Origin: Ophiosphaerella korrae
Taxonomy: Eukaryota > Ascomycota > Dothideomycetes > Pleosporales > Phaeosphaeriaceae
Direction of reading: 5' to 3'
Length of the DNA stretch: 64,000 nucleotides
Assembly (NCBI GenBank): GCA_028456385.1
Contig: JALNQF010000065.1
Coordinates: 124,001-188,000 of the forward strand
This document shows, piece by piece, positions 11,917-23,473 of the stretch. Position 1 is the first letter of the stretch. The number at the start of each line of letters is the position of its first letter. Below the pieces are notes generated by a model. The model saw only the letters and a program-made list of their open reading frames with translations. It had not been told where the DNA came from and ran no database searches. The position numbers and the translations under genes are program-made.

Positions 11917-12630
11917 GGGTATTGTTGGCGTTGCAGTGGCATCTGAACTGGTCGAGCTGTCGCTTTCGCTCTCCAGGCCAGGGACGTGTTGTGGTCCGTG
12001 CGTACCGTCATCCTTCCGGGCGCGCCCATCTGCTAGCCAAGCTGGCCTGTTGCTGTGCTGTGTGTTGGTATGGTAGTTCCAGGGTCTCCGCCCCGTTCTG
12101 GTAGGCGATTGGACATATGAGGAGATGCCGCTCGTCGCAGGCTAAGGACGAAAGAGCTGCAGCGCAGTGTCGTGCAACTGCACCTCGTCCTCTTCATCCG
12201 ACCGCATTCGTGCATCCCTCGAGGCCCGTCCAAAACACTAGACACCAAACCTCCACATGTAACCGCAGCACGAACAGAGCATTCTTCGTGTGTAGGTAGT
12301 CAGGCACAGGCACTCGCGCCAGTTGCTTAGGGCCAGGATCGGAGCTTAGCGTGCTTCCATGCATTCCACCCCGCCCGTCACGGGCCTCCAGTGGGCCTGT
12401 CCGAAGTGCGGGGTGCAGGCGAGCTCTCTCCAATACAGCGTGACGACGGGCACGAGACGATCGTAAGACCCCTCAGGTGATGGCAGCCCACCGTCCAAAT
12501 CCTCTCCTTTCCTCTCAACCTCGCTTCCATCACACGACCAGTCCCATTCCATCTCCGTTTCCATTCCATTTTGCCCATTTCCACCCCCTCCACTCCTCCA
12601 CCCAATTCACACCCCTCTGCACCAGTCAAG
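11917..12630. other. Divergent promoter region between GPI17 and the DJ-1-like gene
   Basis: About 714 bases separate two divergently transcribed genes, so regulatory elements of both should lie here. The 100 bases before 12631 are very pyrimidine-rich, typical of a fungal 5' leader. A 71-codon frame at 12248-12033 (minus) could be an upstream ORF of GPI17 but has no other support. Confidence 0.55.
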
Positions 12631-13647
12631 ATGAGTGCAGTCGCCGACAGCACTGATGGCCCCGTTGAGACGGTCAAGGTGCTGTTCGCTCTCTTCCCTG
12701 GCTACAACACCCTCGACGTGGCTGGCCCTCTTGAGGTCCTGAGCCGCTCGCTCCATGATGCCAACAACAAGTGTAAGTCAACGCGAGCCTGCAGCCAGCC
12801 AATGGGCCCCCCGCTGAAGGTGCCGCAGCCAGCCATGCCTTTGAATGCCAATTCGTCGGTAACTCGTCTGCCATGACTTCGGTCCAGGGCCTCACCATCA
12901 AGGCCGACATGGACTACAGCGACGCCAACGACGAGCTTGAGGACTTCGATGTCATCATCGTCCCTGGCGGCGAGGGTGTCTTCGAGGTGCTCAAGGAAAA
13001 GGCCGAGCCCCTCCAGCTCCTCTCCAAATACGTCGAGCTCCACGAGAAAAACCCTGAGAAGGAGCGCACAGTGCTCGCCATTGATATTGGCTCCTTGCTC
13101 CTCGCTCAGCAGGGCATGCTCGAGGGCCTCGCTGCCACCACACACCCAGACTACTATGTCCGCCTTGAGACCATCTGTCAGGACGCGGCTAGGCGTGACA
13201 TGTCTATGCGCACCGACGTCATGGAGGAGCGTTACGTCGTGAACAACGCTCGCTTCGACCTGGGCGAGAACCCCGACGACAACCCGTGAGTAACCACCGC
13301 CAGGCTTGACAAGAGTTGCACTGACAGTAAGCAGATACATCATCAAGAAGAGCCGCATACCCGACGAGCCTGAAGGCCCCAACATGCAGCACGCTCGCCG
13401 CAAGTCGATTGCTCGCAAGGGCAGCAATGCCTGGCGCGACTCTCGTCGCCGCGAGTCGATCGCTCGCCGTGCTCAGATGCCGCTGGGTGGCATGCGCATC
13501 ATCACCACAGGTGGCGTCACTGCCGGCCTAGATGCTAGTCTGTACCTGGTTGGATCATTGGCGTCCCATGATTCGGCCCTCGAGGTCGCTCGTGTTATGC
13601 AGTACACTTGGGTCAAGGGTGTTACGGTCGATGCGATTGATGTTTGA
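12631..13647 (+). CDS. DJ-1/PfpI family protein lacking the nucleophile Cys
   Basis: Exons 12631-12772, 12829-13285 and 13335-13647 give 303 residues. The fold is recognisable from LFPGYNTLDVAGPLEVL, FDVIIVPGGEGV, LLLAQQGML and the C-terminal TGGVTAGLDASLYLVG block, as in isonitrile hydratase-type class I amidotransferase-like proteins. At the nucleophile elbow, where relatives have A-V-C-T-G-S, this protein has A-I-D-I-G-S, so Cys is replaced by Asp (about residue 133). Exon 3 adds a basic insert (about residues 206-247) with two similar phosphosite-like motifs, RRKSIAR and RRRESIARR, absent from typical members. The missing Cys makes hydrolase activity unlikely; a binding or regulatory role is an inference. 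Introns are 56 and 49 nt. Confidence 0.85.
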
Positions 13648-14566
13648 GCTTGGGCTCTCGCGCGTCTAGCCATGGCGTTCGCCACATCTCGTTTGAAAAG
13701 TCTTCAGATGGGATTATTTAGGAGCATGTCGGGAATCACAAAGATTTACCACGACGGATTGTAAGCTATGATAAATGCAAGAAAGTTAAAGCAAACAACA
13801 CGTGCGAAGGCGAGATCGTGCACTAACCCGCTAACGCCACTATGTGAACACATCAGCTAACTTGCCACTACCCATCCTGCCAGGAATGTAGTGCCTAGCC
13901 CTTCCACGTGACGAGGCGATCAACCTGGCCAAACCATGCACATGCCGCCGTCCATCGTGTCTCGGAGCGCGCGGGCGAGCGCCCACGTTGACAAGACTGA
14001 AATGCAAGCCAAGGCCGCCATATCACCCCGTGTTGTGGTGGGCGGTGCCATACTAGTAACTTGAGACGAAGTTCTTCTCGCTGACGTCAGTATAAGCTTG
14101 CCATACCCAGCATTTGCCGCCCATTCAAACTGCTGGAGACGGTGTTGATTGGTTTATTGTATTCTCTTTTGGTAGTAGGAATAAACAGAAACCTAAAGCA
14201 TTTTAGTCCAGGGTCTTCAAGGTACAGTACTAGGCCATAAGTTTGGAATATTTTCGCAGGTATATATAGGTGTGTTATCCTGCACCAAAAGCTAAGACCG
14301 CCGCCAGTTAGGTAGTAAGCCTCCCGTATTCTCATCTCTCTCCATAATGATAAGAGTTGCATGGTAGAGTGGGCTTGGCATTCCAAACTTTTGAAACATC
14401 ACTGTACCAACACGCCCTGCGCAACCAACCTGTCCACTGTGCACACTTGCCAGACAACGTCAATACTCGGGGGCCATCCTCATACCCATAATCTCACGGG
14501 TTTCGCAGTGGAGGTCATCTCAAGCAATTGGTCACCTCCATGTGCCGCCCTCAATGCGCTTCAAGG

Positions 14567-14568
<2 letters not shown>

Positions 14569-14606
<38 letters not shown>
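14569..14606. repeat. (CA)19 microsatellite
   Basis: Nineteen uninterrupted CA units lie in the intergenic region upstream of the P-type ATPase gene. It is expected to vary in length between isolates. Confidence 0.97.
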
Positions 14607-14608
<2 letters not shown>

Positions 14609-15201
14609 GGAAAAGGAGCAGGTGGCTTCGGAATGCTTCATGAGGAAGCTGCTACAACACCATCGCCCACAAAAACGCCTTTGACTCAAAGAAATTGATT
14701 TTCGAAACGCGGTATCCAGCGTTGCTGCAAGAGCTAGGTCAAACAGCTCGGCCGCTAATTCGCCAGCGCCATCATCACCGTGGCTGTGCAGAGTGTAAAA
14801 TCGCGCTCGCTAAGCCAGCAACAGCATCACTCGCTCAAACGACGCTTGCTCGGGAAATTGGAACAAGCCATGTGAAAGACTTGAACGGGATTCCTTTTAG
14901 CGGTCATGATTTGCAAGCCGCCGCAACCTGTTTTTCAGCCGTTGAAAATGTATGAGCGATTTTTGGAGTCGAATCGCTTGAACGCTGGTGGAGACTAAAG
15001 GCGTATAGTTTTTGTCCCCATGAGCTCTGGGGCATTGTGCGGAGGTATTGTTTGTGCTGCTGTTGTTACGTAGATGGAATCTGGATGCTGGTAATGACCC
15101 GCGGTAAGAGCACGCCTGTTGACGCTTGGTAGCGATACCATAGCCACGCTCTTGGGACGATTGACAGATGGGCAAGGGGTTTTGATGCGTGTGATCTGCG
15201 G

Positions 15202-15207
15202 TATAAA
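15202..15207 (+). promoter_or_regulatory. Candidate TATA box of the P-type ATPase gene
   Basis: A TATAAA motif in a GC-richer context lies about 160 bases before the ATG and is followed by a strongly pyrimidine-rich leader, as in many fungal genes. Confidence 0.45.
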
Positions 15208-15365
15208 TCCCCTGGGCTCGTCAAGTATTCAGGTCATTCTGCTACCTTTTCTCATCCTTCTTGCCCCCTGCCCTCAATCACCTCCCTTTCTCTCATCTTC
15301 GCCTTCCTGCTACTCCGACTGTCCTTGTTACAGTCCCTCGCTGCAAACTTCAATCTATTCATTAC

Positions 15366-18300
15366 ATGGACCAAGAAGAGAAGCAGCCCGCTCAACGAGT
15401 CCGCTTTGGAGATCAGCGCACAGACGAAGAAGCTGGAGAGCATGTAGGACATAGTGCGCGCCTTCACCGACGCCTTTCGAGGCAGTCGAGTGTTGGCAGT
15501 CTGTCTATTCACAGTGCAGGTGGTGCTGCTAGGACCATTCAACCAGAAACAGCTCTGCCAATTACATACCGCACCCTCTCTATAGAGATTGACGAGGGTC
15601 AACAACAGAAACAGAAGGAGGTTAAGAGGGTTAAGGAGAAGGCCACTGTTGGTAGGCTGCCACTTAGGCATCTATGAACCTACTTGATGCGATTCAAATG
15701 ATTTACTAAACTGGAGTTGCAGATCTTGCCGGGCTTGAGTGGCACTCCCTTGAGATCCAAGAGCTATGTCGCCGCCTTTCTGTTGATGCCGACCAAGGCC
15801 TCTCAGATGAGCAGGCCAAGCGTCGCCTCGCTGAGCATGGTCGCAATAAGATGACACCTCCACCTTCTGGCCTACTCGGCAAGATCATGGGATACTTCTT
15901 TGGTGGCTTTGGATCGATCTTGGTGGTCGCCGGTATACTTGTGTTCATCGCTTGGAAGCCTCTCGGAAACCCCCCTGCGGAGGCCAACCTGGCCCTAGCC
16001 TGTGTTCTGATTGCCGTATGGCTCATACAGGCCGGTTTCAACGCATGGCAGGACTGGAGTACCAGCAGAGTCATGGCATCGATTGGTACTATGTTGCCTG
16101 ATCAGTGTATTGTCATTCGCAACGCGTCCCATATTAGCATATCGGCACTCGATCTCGTCCCGGGAGATGTGATTGTTATCAAACAGGGCAACAAACTTCC
16201 CGCCGATGTTAGGCTCGTTGAAGTGTCATCTGATGCTATGTTTGATCGAGCCATCCTAACTGGTAAGAAGCCGTGCTTATTGTTTGAATCAACGATAGCT
16301 AATACTACACAGGCGAATCGGAGCCCGTTGTCGCAACCGTCGAACCCACCGAAGAAAATTATCTCGAGACCAATAACATTGGTCTCCAGGGTACGCATTG
16401 TATCAGTGGCAGCTGCTTGGGCATCTGCGTTGCCACTGGTGATAGCACCGTCTTTGGACGTATCGCAAAGCTCACCTCAGACCCGAAGACTGGCATGACT
16501 CCATTGCAGAAGGAAATTCTGCGTTTTGTGTTGATTATATCTTTGTTCATTACCTGCGTCGTCATCCTTATTATTGTTCTTTGGGCAGCTTGGCTAAGGA
16601 AGTCGCATCCGACGTGGATCAACGTACCGCTTCTAATCGTCAGCTGCGTCTCTGCAGCAGTCGCTTGTAAGATCCTTTCCCCTTACCAAGTGTTAGGTCA
16701 AAGCTGTGCTAACACCATGCAGTCATACCAGAAGGATTACCCATCGCCCTCACAACCTCACTGACCATCGTCGCGAATATTATGCGAAAGAACAAAATTC
16801 TTTGCAAGTCCTTGAAGACAGTGGAGACACTTGGATCCGTTTCGGTCATTTGTTCTGATAAGACAGGCACTCTTACGAAAAACAAAATGATGGTGACCGA
16901 CATTTATGCGGCCGGCGAAGAATACACCCCAGAGGCTGCACGCGACCTAATGGCTGTCCTCCGGTCTGAGAATAACCTCGCCGTTCTATCCAAGAAACGG
17001 GATGATATCATCGAGAAAATTCGCTTGTTAGGCGGTCTCTGCAATTCTGGCGAGTTCGATGCAGCTACGATGCATTTGCCCATTTCGGAGCGTAAGATCA
17101 ATGGTGATGCTACAGATCAAGCTGTACTTCGACTCTCTGAAAGCTTGGGTTCAGTTGCTGAGCTACGCCGTGATTACAAAAAGGTGTTTGAGATTGCTTT
17201 CAACAGCAAGAACAAGTTCATGATTCGGCTCATGGCTCCAGCTAACCAGAGCCCAACCAGCAACAACACGTAAGTTCTACTTCTACACACTTACACTCCT
17301 TTTGCTAACGGCCCTAGGACTTTGATGATCAAAGGTGCACCAGATATACTCCTCCCACGCTGCGACACCATCCTCAACGATAAAAACGAGACAGTTCCCC
17401 TCACCGAAGCCCAAATCCTCCACATTGAACAAATTAAGGACGACTGGTCCCGCCAAGGCAAACGCGTTATCCTCCTCGCCCTCAAGCCCACCGTTCCTCC
17501 CTTCTCCTCCAACCCTGAAAAAGAAGTCCTCGTTGCTGCCCGCCAGGGCCTAACCTTTGTTGGTATCCTCGGCATCGTCGATCCACCCCGCGACGAAATC
17601 CCCTCAGTCGTCAGTATCTTGCGCGGCGCCTCGATTCGTATCTTCATGGTTACCGGAGACTTCAAGTTGACCGCACAAGCCATCGCCGAAGAATGTGGTA
17701 TCATTTCAAATTCACTGATGGTTGACAACGTGAGTGCGTTAGGCCGCGAGGGGAAATTGCCGTCGAAAAAACAGGCGATTGTACTGAGTGGGCCAGAGCT
17801 GATTACACTGAATGAGAACCAGTGGGATCAGTTATGTCTGTATCAGGAGATTGTGTTTGCGCGGACGACGCCTGAGCAGAAGCTCCGCATTGTCAAAGAG
17901 TTTCAGGCAAGGGAGAACATCGTTGGCATGACAGGCGATGGTGTCAATGATGCGCCGTCACTTAAAGCGGCGGATATTGGTATTGCGATGGGAAGTGGGT
18001 CGGATATTGCGATTGAGGCGGCGGATATGGTGCTTCTTGATTCATTTGCTGCGATTGTCGAAGCAGTGCAGTATGGGCGCTTGGTTTACGACAATTTGAA
18101 GAAGACGGTACGTGAAGTACTTGGAGTGTGGCTATCACCGTTGCTGACCCGTCGACAGATTGTGTATCTTCTCCCAGCAGGAAGTTTCAGTGAACTCTGG
18201 CCTGTTATTACGAACGTTGCGTTCGGTATCCCGCAGATCCTGTCGTCTTTCTTGATGATCATCATCTGCTGTTTGACAGACTGCGCAGCTGCCATCACCC

Positions 18301-19045
18301 TTGCGTACGAGAAACCAGAAGCAGATGTCCTTCTCCGTCCTCCTCGTAACCCTAGGAAGGACCGCCTCGTCGATACAAAGCTAATCTTCCACGCATACTT
18401 TTTCGTCGGCTTACTGCAATGCTTCTTATCATTCACTATGAGCTTTTGGTACGAACCGCATCATTCGGATTCTTCATTACGCATGCTAACCACTCGTTCA
18501 AACACAGGTATCTAGAACGCCAAGGCATCCCTTTCACAGCTATGTGGCTCAAGTTCGGTGAATATGATAAGCAATACGATACCGCATATATCAACGAGAA
18601 AGTGAACACCGCATCGAGCATTTATTTCGTCACACTAGTAGTCATGTAAGCTATCGGCTCCGACACCTACGAATGGGTTACTAACAATGAGCAGGCAGCT
18701 TTTCAATCTCCTCGCAACGCGAACACGAAGACTAAGCATTTTCCAACAACCTCCCATCTTCAACAAAGATACCCAGGTATGCTTTATTCATTCTAGAAGT
18801 AACCGGCTTACTAAAACATGGTGCAGAACTGGCTTTTATTTCCTGGAATGCTGTTTGCCATTGTCGTTGTTTTCATCTTTTGTTACATCCCTTCATTACA
18901 GAATACTATTGGCACGCGCGAGGTGCCAGTCGAGCACTGGTTTTTGCCCGCGGCATTTGGCTTGGGTTTATTGATGCTTGATGAGAGTAGGAAGTACTGT
19001 GTTCGGACCTGGCCGAATGGGTTTTTGGCGAAGATTGCTTGGTGA
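15366..19045 (+). CDS. P-type cation ATPase, type IIC (Na+/K+-ATPase alpha-like)
   Basis: Nine exons are inferred: 15366-15651, 15723-16262, 16313-16666, 16723-17269, 17318-18107, 18159-18448, 18508-18645, 18695-18776 and 18827-19045, giving 1081 residues. The seven introns of 48-59 nt and the first of 71 nt all restore conserved sequence. Motifs in order are the LTGESEPV actuator loop, IPEGLP in helix M4, the phosphorylation site CSDKTGTLT (Asp439), KGAPD in the nucleotide domain, and TGDGVNDAPSL in the hinge. The C-terminal part (DRLVDTKLIFHAYFFVG, VPVEHWFLPAAFG, ending LAKIAW) matches fungal type IIC pumps related to animal Na+/K+-ATPase alpha rather than the H+-ATPase Pma1 or the ENA sodium pumps. 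It should be a membrane cation pump; the ion is not fixed by what is seen. The N-terminal 90 residues are hydrophilic and Ser/Gln-rich. Confidence 0.92.
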
Positions 19046-20929
19046 AGAGTAGGGCAGGCGTAGGATAGTGATTTCGGCAGCTCATGATTAGGGAAAGAAT
19101 TTTTGATAGTTAATGTTGGTTGATAACATGAGGAGAAAATAAACTATACGTTGTCTGAGGCCGAGATGATGCTCTGATGGCTTGTTTTAGTCCTGTTTTG
19201 GTGCTGGTTTTAGTTGACAACGCTGCATACAAGGAGACAATAAATCAGTAAAGATTTTCGAAAACTTCAATTTCGGCAGCAGTCAAATGTTCAGAGTCTA
19301 GAAACCGTCTCTAAAATTGGAGCTTACAATACCCTTTTGTTCGTATTCCTCAGCATTGGATTCTGGATTTTTGGCATTTGATCTCACAATCCTCTGTTAA
19401 TGTCACGCGTGTCAACACCCCAGCCGCAATATCCAAGACCGCACACACCTCTCCGGCAGCTGCTTGTCAAATGGCCCCACACGGATGTAATTACGCTTGC
19501 ATGGCTAAGACAACGTGGTTTATTGTAAAGTGCCGGAAATTAAATACCCTCAGGGATCAGCGACGCGTGCCGATCACATAACACTTCGATACAACAAGCT
19601 CGTGAAATAAATGTCTGGCTACCCGCATGGGCTCGCCATATCCGTGGCAATTTCAGCTAGATTATGGCTCAAGCCTCGCTTCTGGGGAGTCAAAAAAGAG
19701 AGACTGGGACAAGTAGGGGCGCGGAGTGGGTGGATGATCTTCACGCAGCGGAGAGAAGCTAGTCTAGATTGGTTAGCGCCTGCTCCGTAGTGTTGAGGCG
19801 GAACATCCTGCTCGCCAAACCTTGCTTCGACATCATACAGTACAAGAAAGTGACACTGGCAAGACTATGATCGCCCAGACTTCTCAAACCAGCAAGATTA
19901 TGTTCGGAAAGATCTATATCTCTCATGATCTCGCAATCATGTTCATAGTCACGGGGGACGAAGACGTAGCAACATCGGCTGTTGGCTTTGTCCACGAAGG
20001 GCACGGTCGCACTGGTTTAGGATTGATGAGCGCCTACCTGTCTTACAAAGAGCTCTTTTAACCTGTGGTCAATCCCCAAGAGATCAGGATACCACCAGTC
20101 ATATTTTCTTTCACTGTCACTTTAACAGTAAATAGATGTTCTCACTCGCACTGGCGATATAGAAGATGTGGCATGTACGAAATAAGATATATGATGCACC
20201 ATAGCAAGGAAAGATACCAAAGAAATGCCATCAGTGTTCGTTACATGCCGAAGCGGTACTAATCACACCAGCCTTGGACTTTCCGTCTCCCAGTCCGTGC
20301 TTTGCAAGGGCTAGAAATCGTGGGCACATTACAGATTCACGCTCCCTCGAGAACTATGCCTAAGTTTTATTGGTTGAACGGCGCCCCACGCAGCGTTATG
20401 GATAGTGGGGTGCGATTTGGAAGACGATGATCGCTATGTTGTAATGGTCGGCTTTTCTGGTACTAAGCAGAGTGTGAGTGCCACCCATAGTGTGCCACGA
20501 GAACGATATTGCAGATAGCAGACCAGATACCTTCATCCGCAAAGCCGGGACCATTGAATGCAGTGCATGCAGAAGTGTGATAAGCACCATGACAAGCTGC
20601 AATACTGGGCGACACCGCGCTCCAGTCTTTGAAAGTGAGCCTTCTATATACGAGTGGCCCAACCTACGGATGTAAAAGTGCATCCGGCCAATCATCAAGA
20701 GATTTAGATTAACTCCATATACTAGAACATTCATTCGATGGCACTCCGGCATGTGCCGGCAGTTGGCCCTTACAACAGCAAGCCTGGTGAACACGATGAT
20801 ATAAGGCACAGCTGTGATACATGGTTGCTCCTAGCTCCCGTGTTACGCCTCTTCCACTTACTTTTTTTACTTCTTCCTACCACAGTTGTCGTTACGTATC
20901 GATAGAAGATCAATCCAGCGTCGACCAAG
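19046..20929. other. Intergenic region of 1.9 kb, no gene seen
   Basis: Several short frames occur on both strands (for example minus 20004-19759), but none has a family resemblance, a convincing leader or a splice pattern. The region ends with the promoter of the DUF1996 gene. Confidence 0.45.
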
Positions 20930-22178
20930 ATGCAGTGGGCAACTTTTCTCGTCGCTGCCGCATTCGCGCAGAATGCCGCTGCTCAGAACATGTTACGATT
21001 TGCTTGCTCGCAACTTGTCGTTGAACGAACGGATCCTCTTGTAAACCCCGGTATGAAGTACACGCCTCATCTTCATCAGATTGTCGGTGGTGACGCGTTC
21101 AACATCACCATGGATCCAAGCCAGGACCCAGCAAAGCTCTCCAAGTGCACATCCTGCAGCTTTGTACAAGATAAGTCCAACTACTGGACAGCTGTGATGT
21201 TCTTCAAGGTTAGTCCCAAATGCATTTCATAATTTGTAGTACTTCTACTAACAAGTACACAAGGCGAAGAATGGTACCTATATGTAAGCATTTGAAGACC
21301 AAACACGCAATTACTTCTAACCTGTGAAATAGCCGCGTCCCTCAGATCGGAAATGGTGGACCACAGGGCAAGCTTATCAACGATGGTGGCCTCGATATCT
21401 ACTACATTCCTAGCGGGAAAACGACAGCCTTTAAAAAGGGCTTTCGTATGCTTGTTGGGTCAGCCACCAATACGGACAACAATAAGGTCAAGCTAGCCAA
21501 TATTTGTCATCGATGCTGGACGTCTGCTTCTGAGAGCAACTTCGTAGGAGGTGCTCCCTGCACCGGTAGCGACACTGTTGCCATTCCCAAGGACCCGAAG
21601 TGCAAACTCATCCGTCAAACTATCATCTTCCCAACGTAGGTAGGCCTCCGAGGAAGCTCACTGCCTAACTAACACGTTCTTAGATGCTGGAACGGAAAGG
21701 ACCTAGACTCCCCAGATCACCAATCCCACGTAGCCTACGGCCAAGGCTCCGGCGCCAACGGAGGTGGTGCCTGCCCATCTACTCACCCAACCAAGCTACC
21801 CCAAATCATGTATGAACTCATGTGGGACGTCAGCAAGTTCGCCGACAAGTCACTCTGGCCAACCGATGGCTCAGATCCCTTTGTGTACTCCATGAACATT
21901 GGCGGCAGTGCAGCTCACGGAGATTACGTCTTTGGGTGGGAGGGCGATTCGCTCCAGAAGGCCATGGACAATAGCTGCAACTTGAACAACGCGTGTCCAA
22001 AGGCGGGACTGACCACCCAGCAACCAGCCACATATAACGCGTGTAAGAAGAAGCAGCAAGCGCCCGAGGATGTTGATGGATGTAAGTTTGAACATTCTTC
22101 CCATAGATTTGTCGACGCTAACTGTGGTTTGTAGGGCTCAAAGCATTGCCGCTTGGCGACAAGGCTATCAAGGCATAG
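20930..22178 (+). CDS. Secreted DUF1996 domain protein
   Basis: Five exons (20930-21208, 21264-21283, 21333-21635, 21684-22081 and 22135-22178) give 347 residues. A signal peptide (about residues 1-18, ending AQNAAAQ) is followed at once by the DUF1996 start block MLRFACSQLVVERTDPLVNPG and PHLHQIVGGDAFN. Exon 2 is only 20 nt, and the joins around it restore AKNGTYIRVPQIGNG. Later conserved pieces include CWNGKDLDSPDHQSHVAYG and a Cys-rich C-terminal third. The domain is common in secreted proteins of filamentous fungi; its function is not established, although some members occur with carbohydrate-binding or WSC modules. None is seen here. The gene is convergent with a secreted cytochrome-domain gene 480 bases away. 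Confidence 0.9.
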
Positions 22179-22659
22179 GGGCACTTTGTGTTGTTTTTTT
22201 CTTCAAGGCTGCACTCACCTGATTTATTTAATTTATTCCGCCGAAGGTTAGGATATGAGCTGGTGTAGTTTGCCCCCCCCTGCAGTAGCACTCATTTTTG
22301 ACAAGAAATTGTAACAGATATTCAAGATCGTGACTGTTGTTAGCTTTCTCTGTGACTGCATGTGATGTAAGCTGTAATTCTTTCGTCGATAAGCTTGTGG
22401 AAAAAACGGCACCAGAATATTCTTGATTCAGGCCGCGAGAGTTCCTCTCCATGCCGTATGGTTACACAAATATACCTGGGCCATGGACATCCACATTGAT
22501 TGGCCCCACTTCATGGCGACAAACGCACATATATTTCCATGATGCATACATGACGTATGTGTTCGTCTAAGGTGCAACGTTTGGCAAACAAAATTTTCAA
22601 AATTGCTTATGCTTCAATAGCTATCACACATATGTACATTTATAGTCCTGAGCATGCAA
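22179..22659. other. Convergent intergenic region
   Basis: Both 3' flanks of the DUF1996 and CDH-cytochrome genes lie here. No gene is seen. Confidence 0.5.
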
Positions 22660-23473
22660 TCAGATCCTCAACTTGGTCAAATTACCCGTTTCTCCACCAC
22701 CAACAGTAACGCCGTTTTTCTGCAAAAGCGCTGCAAAATTGGCGTTGGCGCCTGCGGAAAAGTCGTGTGTGAAGTAGTTGTACACATCGTGAACGGGTAT
22801 GCTGGATGTATTGGACCCAGGGCTCGAAACTTTTGCCGAAGAACAGGCGTACCCTAGCCGCTTTGATTCTTTGGGGTCAATATGCACTTGTCCCGAGCTT
22901 CCTGTGAAGGTAGTGCAGCCTGTGCATTTAGCCGTGAATTGCCAGTGCGTACTGTTGGACTTGTTGCCTTTGTTAAGAAGCGTGTATGTTGCTCCGGAGT
23001 AAGATGCTGGTGTCGAGTGTCCACTTATGGAAAATTAGCTTCTGCGCATTGAAGAGAATTGGACGAGAGACTTACGTTGCCCAGCGGGAGGAAACAGTTG
23101 GTTTTTGGCCGTTGGGATAGGAAACTGTGAGCGGGTTACGAACCATGCTGCCTCCCCAGGCTAGTCCAGCCCAGCCAAGAGAGCTTGGTGCGATAACTTG
23201 GAGAACAATATCGTATGGCTGGCCAGAAGGAACATTGGCCGGAGTAGCGATGCGGTAGATAATGTTAGACGAAAGGGTTGCTGCTGCTTTGGATTCGGAA
23301 AATGTGAAGCCAGTCTCTTGATCGACGATAGCGACCGCACGCGCCTTCAGGTGAGAGAGTTCTGGCGATGGTCTCCCGGCCGCTGTGCCTTTTATCAGTC
23401 ATTGTAGTTCGAGGTGAAAAGGAGACGTCTTACCAAAACCTGCGAGCGCCGCGATACCGTAAGCTGTGCGCAT
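22660..23473 (-). CDS. Secreted cellobiose dehydrogenase-type cytochrome domain protein (DOMON/AA8-like)
   Basis: Minus-strand exons 23473-23434, 23382-23076 and 23023-22660 give 236 residues. A short, weak signal sequence (AYGIAALAGF) is followed by a beta-sandwich DOMON-type domain: YDIVLQVIAPSSLGWAGLAW, then GGSMVRNPLTVSYPNG, where Met is the probable axial heme ligand, and RWATGHSTPASYSGATY. No flavin dehydrogenase domain and no cellulose-binding module follow, so this is a stand-alone cytochrome domain. In the AA8 family such domains pass electrons to copper monooxygenases or metal ions outside the cell. The second intron acceptor was chosen because it restores ATGHSTP. Introns are 51 and 52 nt. 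Confidence 0.8.

Larger units (their letters stand above)
13648..15365. other. Intergenic region of 1.7 kb, no gene seen
   Basis: The stretch holds the 3' flank of the DJ-1-like gene, a CA microsatellite and the promoter of the P-type ATPase gene. None of the short open frames resembles a protein family. Confidence 0.5.

Noticed and set aside
12033..12248. 71-codon minus-strand frame upstream of GPI17 as a gene or N-terminal extension
   Set aside because: It is not in frame with GPI17 and has no similarity. It may act as an upstream ORF but cannot be supported further.
12702..13427. 241-codon open frame on the minus strand
   Set aside because: It is antisense to the DJ-1-like gene and runs across that gene's introns; the + strand model has clear homology.
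14087..14684. Overlapping short frames near the CA repeat
   Set aside because: One includes the microsatellite translated as Thr-His repeats; there is no sign of a real gene.
19759..20004. 81-codon minus-strand frame
   Set aside because: It has no recognisable domain, no intron context and an isolated position; treated as chance.
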